A stretch of 64,000 nucleotides of DNA from Neisseria sp. oral taxon 014 str. F0314 (GCF_005886145.1 NZ_CP040504.1:186001-250000), one strand, 5' to 3'; shown: positions 7,118 to 15,989, numbered from the stretch's first letter. Numbers and translations: made by a program. The notes: a model not told the origin generated them from the letters alone.

Positions 7118-8098
7118 TTATTTCCCCCGTTTCTGTTGCATCAGCCAATCGCGGACGGGTTCGAGCAAATAGGCGTAATCAAACGAATACATATGCTCCG
7201 CGCCTTTGTGGGTGCTACTTTCTGGAATCACCGTATTCGGCGTGAAACGGATGAAGTTGATGCGTTTGCCTTGGGCGAGCATTTGTTGGACTTTCGCGTC
7301 TTGTTCCGCCTGCGGCAATTTGGCGGAAAACTCGGTTTCGGCGTAGGCGACTTTGTTTTGTTGCAGCATTTCGCCGACTTGCGCCATGCCTGTCGATGCC
7401 TTTTGGTCGGCGGCGGAAACGGTGTAGATGAATTTTGCCCGCGTCAGCGGTTTCAATACGTTGATGTCCCATTGGCTGCCGACGAACATGGAAGCGGCGA
7501 AGAAATTCGGCTCGATGCTGTTGAGATAAAAGGAAATCATGCCGCCCATGGATTGGCCTGTGGTGTAAACGCGGTCGGGGTCGATCGGTTTTTGGGTCAT
7601 CAGGCTTTTGACGAGGCGCAGGGTTATGCCGACTTCGTCTGAGGTTTGCCATTGGTCGTTGACCGCCGTTTCGGTGTAGGACGGCACGAGGACGAAGGCG
7701 GGGTGTTTCGCCTGCGCTTCGTCGGTTGCCCAAATAATGCCGCCGTAGCCCTGCATCAGCGGGGCTTTCACGCCTTTGCCTGCGGTGCTGGCGTCGGCAA
7801 TGAACATTACCAGCGGGTATTTGCGGTCGGGTTCGAGGTTTTTCGGCGTGTACAGGTTGTACTGCATTTCCTTGCCCGTTTGAGAGTCTTTGAAGGTCAG
7901 CACTTCAAAACGCGGGGCGATTTGCTCGCGCAGGGCGAGCAGGCGGCTGTCGTAAGATTTGTCCGCGCCGCCGTATTGTTTGTCCCAAGCGAGATTTTGC
8001 GCGTTTTGGGCGGCGGGGCTGTTTTCAGCGGTGTTTTGCGTGGCGGTGCAGGCTGCCAGCAGCAGGCCGGCGGCGATGACGGCGGCGGTCTTTTTCAT
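7118..8098 (-). CDS. Lipoprotein alpha/beta-hydrolase (prolyl oligopeptidase/esterase-like)
   Basis: The 326-residue protein has a lipoprotein signal ending LLAAC (Cys17) and an alpha/beta-hydrolase fold. 'YNLYTPKNLEPDRKYPLVMFI' opens the core, GQSMGG at 181-186 carries the nucleophile Ser183, and an acid near residue 231 and His302 are the likely other members of the triad. This layout is typical of secreted feruloyl-esterase or PHB-depolymerase-like proteins, often annotated as predicted peptidases. It should be anchored in a membrane facing the periplasm or cell surface. AAGGAG precedes the ATG. The substrate cannot be named. Confidence 0.75.
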   Translation of the reverse strand: MKKTAAVIAAGLLLAACTATQNTAENSPAAQNAQNLAWDKQYGGADKSYDSRLLALREQIAPRFEVLTFKDSQTGKEMQYNLYTPKNLEPDRKYPLVMFIADASTAGKGVKAPLMQGYGGIIWATDEAQAKHPAFVLVPSYTETAVNDQWQTSDEVGITLRLVKSLMTQKPIDPDRVYTTGQSMGGMISFYLNSIEPNFFAASMFVGSQWDINVLKPLTRAKFIYTVSAADQKASTGMAQVGEMLQQNKVAYAETEFSAKLPQAEQDAKVQQMLAQGKRINFIRFTPNTVIPESSTHKGAEHMYSFDYAYLLEPVRDWLMQQKRGK

Positions 8099-8128
8099 GG
8101 AAACTCCTTGAAAGATTGAGGGAAACGG

Positions 8129-8575
8129 TTAATTTGTTTTTACGCCCAAGCGGTTCAGCGCGTCAATGGCGGGCTGGGAAACATGGTCGCCGCGTGCGGC
8201 GGATTTCTGATACCAGCGCACGGCTTGGGTCATGTCTTTTGCCGTGCCGACACCGTGTTCGTAGCAATAGCCCAACCAGTATTGCCCGGTAATGTCGCCC
8301 GCTTCGGCTGCCTGCGTGAAGTAGGCGAAAGCGGTTTGCGCATTTTGGGCGACGCCTTCGCCGTTCAGATACATCAAGCCTAGATAGCGCGGCGCTTTCA
8401 TATGCCCCGCCTGCTGCGCCTGCTCAAAGTAGGGCATGGCATGTTGGTAATCCTGTTTTTGATACAGGGCGATGCCTTCGTCCAGCAGGGCTTTCGCCTG
8501 TTCGTTATGATGCGGAACGGCGGAGCAGGCGGCAAGAAGGGCGGAGATGGTAAGCGCGGATAGTTTGGATTTCAT
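8129..8575 (-). CDS. Sel1-repeat (TPR-like) lipoprotein
   Basis: The 148-residue protein has a lipoprotein signal ending LLAAC (Cys16). It is followed by three Sel1-type helical repeats, seen as 'ALYQKQDYQHAMPYFEQA', 'APRYLGLMYLNGEGVAQN' and 'YWLGYCYEHGVGTAKD'. Such repeats form a curved protein-binding surface. It lies 30 bases upstream of the esterase lipoprotein in the same direction, so the two are likely cotranscribed and may act together at the envelope. No enzymatic function is expected. Confidence 0.8.
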   Translation of the reverse strand: MKSKLSALTISALLAACSAVPHHNEQAKALLDEGIALYQKQDYQHAMPYFEQAQQAGHMKAPRYLGLMYLNGEGVAQNAQTAFAYFTQAAEAGDITGQYWLGYCYEHGVGTAKDMTQAVRWYQKSAARGDHVSQPAIDALNRLGVKTN

Positions 8576-8710
8576 GGGCGTTTCTTTAAGAGTGGAGGAA
8601 AGGGTATTTTAGGAATATCATGCGGTTACGGCAAGCGGCGGGGTGCAGGCTGCTTTCAGACGGCCTCAAAAAGCAGCCTGCACTTTAATTCCGAGTTGCG
8701 CCATCCGCCC

Positions 8711-9160
8711 TCACTTCCCGCCCGCAATCATCTCTTGCTGACGCGCCACAATTTTTGCCGCCATTTCTAAAAACTGGTTCTGTTCGTCTGCCGACAAATC
8801 CGACAAAGCCGTTTGGTTGATGGCTTGGGCAATTTCCGTGGACTGCTGCTGCAAGGCACGAGCTTGCTCCGTCAGCATAATCAGGCGGCTGCGTGCATCG
8901 TCGGGATTCGGTTCGCGCGTAATCAGGCCGTCGCGCTCCATCCGCGCCAAGGTGTTGGCAATCGTTGCCTGCTTCAAATCGGCGCGTTCCACCAATTCCT
9001 GCTGGCTCAAACCGTCTTTCTGCCACAGTTCCAGCAATATCGGAAATTGCGCGGGGGCGATGCCCAAAGGCTTCAAACCTTCGCCCAATAAAATGGCAAA
9101 TTGGCGGGCAATGTGGTTCATCAGATAGCCCGCTGATTCAGTTTTGAAAACCTCGTCCAC
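8711..9160 (-). CDS. MarR-family transcriptional regulator
   Basis: The 149-residue product is a winged-helix MarR protein: a dimerisation helix, then 'QFPILLELWQKDGLSQQELVERADLKQATIANTLARMERDGLI' (split helix-turn-helix) and the wing 'PNPDDARSRLIMLTEQ' with the conserved D-x-R. I start it at the GTG at 9160 because AAAGGA sits six bases before it; an earlier in-frame TTG at 9175 has no such site. It is divergent from a small membrane protein gene, and the shared 148-base region holds three ATAGC-NN-GCTAT palindromes, so it very likely represses both itself and that gene. The ligand is unknown. It does not resemble neisserial FarR closely. Confidence 0.85.
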   Translation of the reverse strand: MDEVFKTESAGYLMNHIARQFAILLGEGLKPLGIAPAQFPILLELWQKDGLSQQELVERADLKQATIANTLARMERDGLITREPNPDDARSRLIMLTEQARALQQQSTEIAQAINQTALSDLSADEQNQFLEMAAKIVARQQEMIAGGK

Positions 9161-9190
9161 TTTGTTTCCTTTCAAATCAGATTGTTGTGG

Positions 9191-9196
9191 ATTATA
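9191..9196 (-). promoter_or_regulatory. Extended -10 element for the marR-type gene
   Basis: On the minus strand TGGTATAAT gives a perfect -10 with an extended TGn, about 30 bases before the GTG start. The first operator palindrome lies directly upstream of it. Confidence 0.55.
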
Positions 9197-9204
9197 CCAC
9201 GAAT

Positions 9205-9263
9205 ATAGCTTGCTATTTTAATTCATAGCACGCTATACTTATTTCAACTCGATAGCTTGCTAT
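9205..9263. promoter_or_regulatory. Three MarR-type operator palindromes between divergent genes
   Basis: ATAGCTTGCTAT (9205-9216), ATAGCACGCTAT (9225-9236) and ATAGCTTGCTAT (9252-9263) share the perfect 5-base arms ATAGC/GCTAT. A rightward promoter TTGCTA (9210-9215)-18 bases-TATACT (9234-9239) is overlapped by the first two. This is the expected form of a MarR autoregulatory operator. Confidence 0.75.
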
Positions 9264-9307
9264 TTAAATGCTTTCAGACGACCTATTTGAAATGTTCAAA
9301 GGAAACC

Positions 9308-9778
9308 ATGATGAACCGCAATACTTTACGCAAAATCCACGCCGCCGCAGGAGCGGGCGCATTTTTATTCATCGCTTCGTTTTGGAGCAGCACCGTGTTC
9401 AGCGAACTCTTCGGCTCGCACGAAACCGTCGCCGCCGTGAAGCAAACCATTGTTTATGCGCTGTTCGGGTTGATTGCCTGCATGGCAACCGCAGGCGCAA
9501 CGGGCATGAAAATGGGCGGCAAAAGCAAACACGCCGCGATTGCCGCCAAACGCCGCCGTATGCCCTTTATCGCCGCCAACGGAGTATTGATTTTGCTGCC
9601 TTGCGCGTTTTTCTTAAACAGCCGCGCTGCCGCAGGACAGTTTGACAGCGTGTTTTACATCGTCCAAAGCATAGAACTGATTGCAGGCGCGGCGAATCTG
9701 ACGCTGCTGGGCTTGAGCATGAAAGACGGTTTTTCTATCCGCAAGCCGAAACAAAAATCCGCCCCACTTCATGTATAG
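9308..9778 (+). CDS. Small four-helix membrane protein under MarR-type control
   Basis: The 156-residue product begins at the ATG at 9308, with AAAGGA in front. It has about four hydrophobic segments (near residues 13-30, 42-62, 83-100 and 112-132) and basic loops such as 'AKRRRMP'. I do not recognise a named family. Its only regulatory context is the divergent MarR regulator and the shared operators, which makes it the probable regulated target. In other systems such targets are efflux or stress-response membrane proteins, but nothing in this sequence proves transport. Confidence 0.7.
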   Translation: MMNRNTLRKIHAAAGAGAFLFIASFWSSTVFSELFGSHETVAAVKQTIVYALFGLIACMATAGATGMKMGGKSKHAAIAAKRRRMPFIAANGVLILLPCAFFLNSRAAAGQFDSVFYIVQSIELIAGAANLTLLGLSMKDGFSIRKPKQKSAPLHV

Positions 9779-9809
9779 GTAATGAGTGCCAGAATAGCGC
9801 GTTGAAATA

Positions 9810-9851
9810 AAAAGCAGCCTGCACCTTGTTTTCAAAGTGCAGGCTGCTTTT
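9810..9851. terminator. Terminator hairpin of AAGCAGCCTGCAC type
   Basis: AAAAGCAGCCTGCAC (9810-9824) and GTGCAGGCTGCTTTT (9837-9851) form a perfect 15-pair stem after the membrane-protein gene. The arm AAGCAGCCTGCA equals the uptake-sequence variant described for Kingella/Simonsiella-type relatives. Confidence 0.75.
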
Positions 9852-9923
9852 GGGCTTTCAGGTAGCCTAAAACCATGTACTTATCCATGTCCGTTTTATA
9901 ACGCCTTTAAGCCGCACGATTTT

Positions 9924-10865
9924 TCATTTCACCAACAAGCGCCCCTGTCTCGCCAAATTCAAAGTCGCCAGCAACAGCAACATCACCAAGCCGGAGCCTG
10001 TGATGGCGAGGAAATAGCCTAAAAACAGTAAACGCTGTTCGGCAATCAAATGGAAACCGCAGCCCGTCATTGCCGCCAAACCGAACGAGAAACCCCAAAA
10101 GCTAGGGCTGAAACCCTGTTCCAGCATCCAAGGCAGAAGGCGAAGCAGTAGCAGGAATTGCAGGCAGCCGTAGCCGATTAAAAGCAGCGCGAAGGTGTCG
10201 ATGTGCCCGCCCGATGCAGCAAAATAGGCGCCGCAGCCGACAAAAGCGGGCGCAAGCTGAATGCCGACAATACCGCGCACAGGGGCGTTGACGGGTGTGC
10301 CGGTGCGCAAACGGCTCAATATGGCGGCTTCCAAGCTAAGCCATGAAAACAGTCCCGCGCCCAAAAACAGCCAAGCGTAATCCGACCAACCCAACGCCGC
10401 CATCGCGGTCGCGCTGACAAAATTGGTGGCAACGGTGGGCAGGTAAATAATCGGCGTGGTGGCATCAAGGGTATGGACGCCGCGCCACAAGCCGCCTGCG
10501 CGGTACATGGCAAATGCCAACTGTCCCGCCGTTCCCAGCAAAATTAATCCTTTTGCCGGTAGCGTTTGATAGGGTAAGGCTGCCAAACCTGCCAGCATCG
10601 TGGTAATCGGAATCGCACTGATGAAACAGCATTGCACCAAATCCTGTAAATCTTGCAAAAATTCGGGGCGGAAAAAACGGATTTTGATGATGTAGGCAAC
10701 AACCAGCGGCAGCCAAAGCACGAAGGCGGCAGCTAACAGCGTTTCCGCAGCCCAATTCGGCAAAAGCCCGATATGTGCGCCGTAACGCCAAGACAAACCG
10801 AGCGCGAAAAGCCCCAACGGCATGCTGAAATAGCTTAGGGGGATGGGAAATTTTTTGGTACTCAT
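9924..10865 (-). CDS. tehA: TehA/SLAC1-family transporter (dicarboxylate/tellurite resistance protein)
   Basis: The 313-residue protein has ten hydrophobic segments and the family features 'PLGLFALGLSWRYGA', 'IPITTMLAGLAAL', 'TPIIYLPTVATNFVSATAMAALGW' and 'GIQLAPAFVGCGAYFA'. The SLAC1/TehA family forms trimeric inner-membrane anion channels; the Haemophilus and E. coli members are named for tellurite resistance when overexpressed. No tehB lies beside it. The gene stands alone between short gaps, with no strong ribosome site before the ATG. Confidence 0.85.
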   Translation of the reverse strand: MSTKKFPIPLSYFSMPLGLFALGLSWRYGAHIGLLPNWAAETLLAAAFVLWLPLVVAYIIKIRFFRPEFLQDLQDLVQCCFISAIPITTMLAGLAALPYQTLPAKGLILLGTAGQLAFAMYRAGGLWRGVHTLDATTPIIYLPTVATNFVSATAMAALGWSDYAWLFLGAGLFSWLSLEAAILSRLRTGTPVNAPVRGIVGIQLAPAFVGCGAYFAASGGHIDTFALLLIGYGCLQFLLLLRLLPWMLEQGFSPSFWGFSFGLAAMTGCGFHLIAEQRLLFLGYFLAITGSGLVMLLLLATLNLARQGRLLVK

Positions 10866-11053
10866 ATTGTGATGTGTGTGTTTTAAGGAAAAATTTGTAG
10901 TATAGCGGATTTGAATTGGTAAACGTAGATTCCGGCAGGGTCCAACAAAACTGTTAAGTGATTAAGAATGTTGGGTTTGGTCAGTCTAGCTTGCCTATTG
11001 AGGCCGTCTGAAAAGTGTAAGGCTGCTTTGGGGCGTTCAAACGGCCTTTCGGC

Positions 11054-11602
11054 TTAAAGCACCTTGGCTAATTGCGCCAGCCCTTGGGTCGTATCCGTAA
11101 GTTCCACAAAGTGATCGCATTGCCAAATTTTGGCTCGCTTGGCCTGTGCCGCTGATGGCATAACCCAAGGCGCGTAAACCCGAAACGCACGTTTTCCCCC
11201 TATTGATTTTTCAGAAAAAATATCTTTTTCGACCAGCAGCCGACATGGGAAAACGAACACTCCGAAACGCGGATGTTCGCCTACCAAGATAATTACCCGG
11301 TCAATTCCGTCGTCGTAGTCAAACGGCGCGATTTCGCCGGACATTGCCGGGCGTTTCCAGAGTGCGGCAAATTGGCCGACTTTTTTTGGCGTATGTTTGG
11401 CCTGACGATACAAACAGGTTTGTCCGTCTATCTCAAAGCGAACCGAGCCGTATTCGGCACTTTCTTTTTCCCGTTCAATGTTTACGGCGGTTTTGCCCAA
11501 AGGCTTTAAGAATTGTTCCTGAAATAGGTTAAACGAATCGGGTATGCTGCCCTGCGATGGGTCCGCATACCAAGATGCACCCGTTTGGTTGTTCGGTGTC
11601 AT
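11054..11602 (-). CDS. MepB-like protein
   Basis: The 182-residue protein matches the MepB family known from Staphylococcus: 'EYGSVRFEIDGQTCLYRQAKHTPKKVGQFAALWKR' (split beta core), 'IILVGEHPRFGVFVFP' and 'FRVYAPWV'. The family has a restriction-endonuclease-like or FosX-like small beta fold with unknown activity. In staphylococci it sits beside the MepA efflux pump, but no such pump is near here. AAGGAG precedes the ATG. It runs in the same direction as the AlkD-like gene 36 bases upstream and is probably cotranscribed with it. Confidence 0.75.
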   Translation of the reverse strand: MTPNNQTGASWYADPSQGSIPDSFNLFQEQFLKPLGKTAVNIEREKESAEYGSVRFEIDGQTCLYRQAKHTPKKVGQFAALWKRPAMSGEIAPFDYDDGIDRVIILVGEHPRFGVFVFPCRLLVEKDIFSEKSIGGKRAFRVYAPWVMPSAAQAKRAKIWQCDHFVELTDTTQGLAQLAKVL

Positions 11603-11638
11603 CCCAATCTCCTTAAATTTAAAGACTTAGGCAGCTTT

Positions 11639-12307
11639 TCAGACGGCCTTCGGCGGCAGGTATTTACCTGCTTCGCGCAGGCTCAGTTTGGCCATTTCGT
11701 GCCGGTGGTGGTCGATAAAGCCTTGTACCCATTCGGGGTTGGTTTTGCTGTAATCGCGCAATGCCCAGCCGATGGCTTTATTGATGAAAAATTCTTTTTG
11801 CCCCAGATTGTTGCAGATGATTGTTTCCAGCAGCGCGGTGTCAGTGTGTTGTTTGCGGAGCAGTTGGTGGTCGATGGCGACGCGGCGCAGCCAGATGTTT
11901 TCGTCCGTGCTCCATGCCAATAGGACGTTGTTGACTTCGGGGTGGCGCAGGGCAATGTCGCCGATAATGCGGTCGAGTACGTCCGAACTGTCCCACCATG
12001 ATTTTTCGGTAATCAGCGTTTGCAAACGCGGGATGTCCTGCGGGGTCAGGTGCTGCTGCATTTTTTTCAGGTATTCGAGCGCGGCGTATTGCAATTCGCG
12101 GTGTGGGTCGTCCCAGCAGCGGTGCACGAAATCCCAATCGACCGGCTGTTTGGCGGCGCCTTTGAAAAACGGGTGGCACAGGCGGGCAAGCACCGGTTTG
12201 CCGATGCCCAAATAGGCAAAGCGGTGTTTCATGTATGCCTGCATTGGCACGGCGCGTTCGGGGTTGGCGTGTTGTTGCAGGACGGCGAGCAGGGCGGGGT
12301 AGTCCAT
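11639..12307 (-). CDS. DNA alkylation repair protein, AlkD-like
   Basis: The 222-residue, all-helical protein has HEAT-like repeats of the AlkC/AlkD DNA glycosylase superfamily. Landmarks are 'MKHRFAYLGI', 'RELQYAALEYLKK', 'SWWDSSDVLDRIIG', 'WLRRVAIDHQLL' and 'FFINKAIGWALRDYSKTNPEWV', which include the aromatic and aspartate residues that flip and grip cationic alkylated bases. AlkD enzymes excise N3/N7-alkylpurines. Length is typical. AAGGAA lies before the ATG. Confidence 0.85.
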   Translation of the reverse strand: MDYPALLAVLQQHANPERAVPMQAYMKHRFAYLGIGKPVLARLCHPFFKGAAKQPVDWDFVHRCWDDPHRELQYAALEYLKKMQQHLTPQDIPRLQTLITEKSWWDSSDVLDRIIGDIALRHPEVNNVLLAWSTDENIWLRRVAIDHQLLRKQHTDTALLETIICNNLGQKEFFINKAIGWALRDYSKTNPEWVQGFIDHHRHEMAKLSLREAGKYLPPKAV

Positions 12308-12542
12308 GTGGTTTTCCTTATCTTGGGAACGGGCGGGGTTCAGGCCGTCTGAAAGGGTTTTGAATTAAGGTGCCAGGTTGCTTTTTCAGGCAGCCTTTAA
12401 GCGGCGCAAGGCAGCTGAAAATGTTCCGGCCTACGACTGCTGAAATTCCTTGCGGAATTCCAAACGGTGTTTTTTCCATTTCTTTGCCGTCTGAAAACTT
12501 GCTTTGATAGCGTGAAAACCATTTTTCAGACGACCTCAAACG

Positions 12543-14090
12543 TTATTTCCCCGCTCCGTTAATCAAACCGTTCTTCTGCAAATAATCCCGCGCTACGTCC
12601 GCCGGTTTTTCTCCGCCCACTTTCACGCGATAGTTCATTTCAGTCATTTCGGCTTCGCTGATTTTGCCTGCCAGTTTGTTCAATGCGTTCACGATGTCGG
12701 GATGCTCTTCGGCAAACTCGGTTTTCATCAGTGGCGCGCCTTGGTAAGAGGGAAAAAGGGCGATGTCGTCTGAAAGGACGGCGAGGCGGTATTGTTTGAG
12801 GTCGCTGTCGGTGGAATAGGCCTCGACGAGGTCGATTTTGCCGTTTAGGAGGGCGGTGTAGCGCAGGGCGGGTTCGAGCGTCGAGAGGTGGCTAAACTGT
12901 ATGCCGTGTTGTTGCAAACCTTTGTAGCCGTCGGGGCGGTCGGTAAATTCGAGGGTAAAGCCGGCGCGGATTTGGTTTTGCACGCGTTTGAGGTCGGATA
13001 TTTTGTGCAGGTTGTGCGCGGCGGCGTAGTCTTGGCTGACGGCGAGGGCGTAGGTGTTTTGGTATGCCATCGGCGGCAGAAAGGTCAGCCGGTGTTGTCG
13101 GGCGAGCAGGTCTTTGGCGGTTTGGTAGGTCTGTTCGGGGGAAAGGCGGCGGTTTTGCTGTTCGGCAGGGACTTTGACCAGACTTTCGAGGACGGTGCCG
13201 GTAAATTCGGGATAAATATCAATTTCGCCGCTGTTTAAGGCGTTGAACAGAAATGAAGTTTTGCCGAAATTGGGTTTAAGCATCACCTGCGCGCGCGGAT
13301 TATTTTCTTCAATCAACTGTTTGTACATATTGATGAGGATGTCGGGTTCGCTGCCGAGCTTGCCTGCGATGGTGATTTTGCTTTGGGAGGCCGTACCGCG
13401 GGCAGGTTCCGTATTCTGAAAAACGTGTGAGAAGCTGATTGTGCCGAGTACGATAAGCAGGACGGCAGTAATCGACAGTTTGCGTTTGGACTTTTGTAGT
13501 AGAACGATGCCGCCGCTGACCAGTACGGCGAGCAGGGCGGACAACAGCGCGCCGGTAAACGTCATCGCCATGTTGTTGCGGTCGATGCCGAGCAAAATCA
13601 GGTTGCCTAAACCGCCTGCACCGATAAGCGCAGCGAGTGTCGCCGTGCCGATAATCAATACGGACGCGGTGCGGATGCCGGAAATCATGGCGGGCAGCGC
13701 CATCGGCAATTCAATGCGCCACAACGCTTGCCAACGGGACAAGCCGAACGCGGTGTGCGCTTCTTTGATGGCGGGATCGATTTGGCTCAAACCGAGATAG
13801 GTGTTCTGAAAAATCGGCAAAAGGGCGTAGAGCGTCAGCGCGATCAAAACCGGCGGCGAACCGATGCCGACAAAGGGAATCAGCAAGCCGAGCAGCGCGA
13901 GGGACGGAATGGTTTGCAGGATATTGGTCACTTGCAAAACACCTTCCGCCCAACGCCGTTTGTCCGCCAGCCACACGGCCAGCGGCACGGCAAGCGCAAC
14001 GGCGCAAAGCAGGGCAATCAGGGAGAGGCGGAGGTGTTCAAGCGTCGCCTGCCACAGTTCGGCGGGCGGGACGGGAAGGAAATCGGACAT
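12543..14090 (-). CDS. Osmoprotectant ABC transporter: permease fused to substrate-binding protein
   Basis: The 515-residue protein joins two parts. Residues 1-215 form a permease with about five or six membrane segments and the ABC-coupling loop 'EAHTAFGLSRWQALWRIELP'. Residues 235-515 form an OpuAC-type binding domain ('KLGSEPDILINMYKQLIEE', 'LNSGEIDIYPEFTGTVLES', 'SDLKQYRLAVLSDDIALFP'). This resembles OpuC/OpuB-type importers of glycine betaine, carnitine or choline, including fused versions such as OpuBB/OpuFB. It has no ATPase beside it; the orphan OpuCA-like ATPase at 4302-5156 is the obvious partner. The ligand-cage aromatics were not checked in a model. Confidence 0.85.
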   Translation of the reverse strand: MSDFLPVPPAELWQATLEHLRLSLIALLCAVALAVPLAVWLADKRRWAEGVLQVTNILQTIPSLALLGLLIPFVGIGSPPVLIALTLYALLPIFQNTYLGLSQIDPAIKEAHTAFGLSRWQALWRIELPMALPAMISGIRTASVLIIGTATLAALIGAGGLGNLILLGIDRNNMAMTFTGALLSALLAVLVSGGIVLLQKSKRKLSITAVLLIVLGTISFSHVFQNTEPARGTASQSKITIAGKLGSEPDILINMYKQLIEENNPRAQVMLKPNFGKTSFLFNALNSGEIDIYPEFTGTVLESLVKVPAEQQNRRLSPEQTYQTAKDLLARQHRLTFLPPMAYQNTYALAVSQDYAAAHNLHKISDLKRVQNQIRAGFTLEFTDRPDGYKGLQQHGIQFSHLSTLEPALRYTALLNGKIDLVEAYSTDSDLKQYRLAVLSDDIALFPSYQGAPLMKTEFAEEHPDIVNALNKLAGKISEAEMTEMNYRVKVGGEKPADVARDYLQKNGLINGAGK

Positions 14091-14190
14091 AAGGGATTGT
14101 CATAATTGAAGATATTGTCGACAGTATAACGTAAGCGGCCGAGTGTGGACAGTTTGTGGGCTAGAGTTGGGATTATATGGCGTAATGCAG

Positions 14191-14236
14191 AAAGGCCGTC
14201 TGAAAATCCATTGCAACAGGATTTCAGACGGCCTTT
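14191..14236. terminator. Uptake-sequence hairpin
   Basis: AAAGGCCGTCTGAAA and TTTCAGACGGCCTTT form a 15-pair stem in the gap right of the permease/binding-protein gene. Confidence 0.7.
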
Positions 14237-14549
14237 CTGCCTTTCACTCATGCGTCCGAAACATTAGGTTGCCCCGTTCTTCCATAATTCTGCTGCTTTT
14301 TATCACGGTGTGCTGACAATGGATCCATAAGGTTTAGGATGTATTTAACGCTGTTTGAGGGAGAATTTGTGGAAAAAAGAAATAAATATTTTATCCCAAA
14401 GTGGGACGCATGTTGGTGTAGTACATTGGGGTTGTCATGCTGACATGGTATTTGTTGCCTGTGATGCGTTGTCGAAACTGGGGGGGGATTGAACCGTAGC
14501 CAGCTGGCGGGTTCGAACGGAATCGGCTTTGCGGCTTCGGACAGACTGG
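14237..14549. other. Gene-free gap with a G8 tract and a short remnant-like frame
   Basis: No complete gene is seen. A short frame from the ATG near 14339 codes about 34 residues ending 'KWDACWCSTLGLSC', which looks like a protein scrap. A run of eight G lies at 14480-14487 in a second short frame. The stretch may be the remains of a lost gene. Confidence 0.35.
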
Positions 14550-14583
14550 AAGGCTGTCTGAAAAATCGTTTCAGACGGCCTTT
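14550..14583. terminator. Uptake-sequence hairpin after glyA
   Basis: AAGGCTGTCTGAAA and TTTCAGACGGCCTTT form a hairpin (one G-T pair) 22 bases past the glyA stop in the leftward direction. Confidence 0.75.
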
Positions 14584-14604
14584 GCGTATGATTGCCGGTT
14601 TGGC

Positions 14605-15855
14605 TTATGCGCCGTAAACGGGGTGTCTGTCGCACAAGGCGGTAACGGCTGCGCGAACTTTAGCCAGGTTGGCTTCGTCATCGGGATTGGCCAATACGTC
14701 GGCTACCAAGTTGGCCAGTTCGCGCGCGTCGGCTTCTGTAAAGCCGCGGGTGGTCATGGCGGCGGAGCCGATGCGGATGCCGGAAGTAACGAACGGTTTT
14801 TCCGGATCGTTGGGAATGGCGTTTTTGTTGACGGTGATATGCGCTTTGCCCAATGCGGCCTCGGCGGCTTTGCCGGTGATTTTCATCGGTTGGAGGTCAA
14901 CGAGGAAAACATGGCTTTCGGTGCGGCCGGAGACGATGCGCAGGCCGCGTTTGATGAGTTCTTCCGCCATTGCCGCGGCATTGGTTTTGACCTGTTTGGC
15001 GTATTCTTTAAACTCGGGTTGCAGAGCTTCTTTAAAGGCTACGGCTTTGGCGGCGATGACGTGCATCAGCGGGCCGCCTTGCAGGCTGGGGAAGATGGCG
15101 GAGTTGAGGGCTTTTTCATGAGTGGTGTCGCGGCACAGAATCACGCCGCCGCGCGGGCCGCGCAGGGTTTTGTGGGTGGTGGTGGTTACGAAATCGGCAA
15201 AAGGAACGGGGTTGGGATATTCTCCGGCGGCAATCAGGCCGGCATAGTGCGCCATATCGACAAAGAGATATGCGCCGACTTTGTCGGCAATCTCGCGCAG
15301 GCGCGCCCAGTCGATAATCAAAGCGTAGGCCGATGCGCCGGCGACAATCATTTTCGGTTTGTGTTCCAAGGCCAGGCGTTCGACTTCGGCGTAGTCCAAT
15401 ACTTCGTTTTCGTCCAAACCGTAAGTAACGGCATTGTAGAGTTTGCCGGAAATATTGACGCTGGCACCGTGGGTCAGGTGGCCGCCGTGGGCGAGGCTCA
15501 TGCCCAAAATGGTGTCGCCGGGCTGCAATACGGAAGTGTAAACCGCTTGGTTGGCCTGCGAGCCGGAATGTGGCTGAACATTGGCGTATTCGGCGCCGAA
15601 CAGTTTTTTCACGCGGTCGATGGCAAGCTGCTCTGCAATATCGACGTATTCGCAGCCGCCGTAATAGCGTTTGCCGGGGTAGCCTTCAGCGTATTTGTTG
15701 GTCAGTTGCGACCCTTGTGCTTCCATAACGGCGCAACTGACATAGTTTTCAGAAGCAATCAGCTCGACGTGGTCTTGCTGGCGTTGGTTTTCGGCGGAGA
15801 TCGCAGCCGCCAGTTCGGGATCGTATTGTTGGATGGTTACGCTTTTAGAAAACAT
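14605..15855 (-). CDS. glyA: Serine hydroxymethyltransferase
   Basis: The 416-residue protein has normal SHMT length and motifs: '[12 protein letters not shown]', '[20 protein letters not shown]', 'SGSQAN', '[10 protein letters not shown]', and the PLP-binding lysine in '[14 protein letters not shown]'. It interconverts serine and glycine while loading tetrahydrofolate with a one-carbon unit in the cytoplasm. AAAGGAC precedes the ATG. It appears to be transcribed alone, between uptake-sequence hairpins on both sides. No glycine riboswitch is recognisable in the 178 bases upstream. Confidence 0.98.
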   Translation of the reverse strand: MFSKSVTIQQYDPELAAAISAENQRQQDHVELIASENYVSCAVMEAQGSQLTNKYAEGYPGKRYYGGCEYVDIAEQLAIDRVKKLFGAEYANVQPHSGSQANQAVYTSVLQPGDTILGMSLAHGGHLTHGASVNISGKLYNAVTYGLDENEVLDYAEVERLALEHKPKMIVAGASAYALIIDWARLREIADKVGAYLFVDMAHYAGLIAAGEYPNPVPFADFVTTTTHKTLRGPRGGVILCRDTTHEKALNSAIFPSLQGGPLMHVIAAKAVAFKEALQPEFKEYAKQVKTNAAAMAEELIKRGLRIVSGRTESHVFLVDLQPMKITGKAAEAALGKAHITVNKNAIPNDPEKPFVTSGIRIGSAAMTTRGFTEADARELANLVADVLANPDDEANLAKVRAAVTALCDRHPVYGA

Positions 15856-15956
15856 TTTTTGAGTCCTTTGGGGATGGATAACTAACGGAATCGGCTTGCA
15901 GAATCAGGCTGTCAATGTATCAAAATAAGAAGAATTGTCAACAAAATTTATCGGCG

Positions 15957-15989
15957 AGGCCGTCTGAAAACCGCTGTTTCAGACGGCCT
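15957..15989. terminator. Uptake-sequence hairpin
   Basis: AGGCCGTCTGAAA (15957-15969) and TTTCAGACGGCCT (15977-15989) form the hairpin that ends the small-protein gene at 16034, just upstream of glyA. Confidence 0.75.

Noticed and set aside
10890..10960. Possible Correia end (TATAGCGGATTTGAATTGG)
   Set aside because: Only the first bases resemble the terminal repeat and no inverse partner lies nearby.
14623..15885. 420-codon open frame antisense to glyA
   Set aside because: It mirrors the complete SHMT gene, has no ribosome site and its composition is a typical high-GC shadow.
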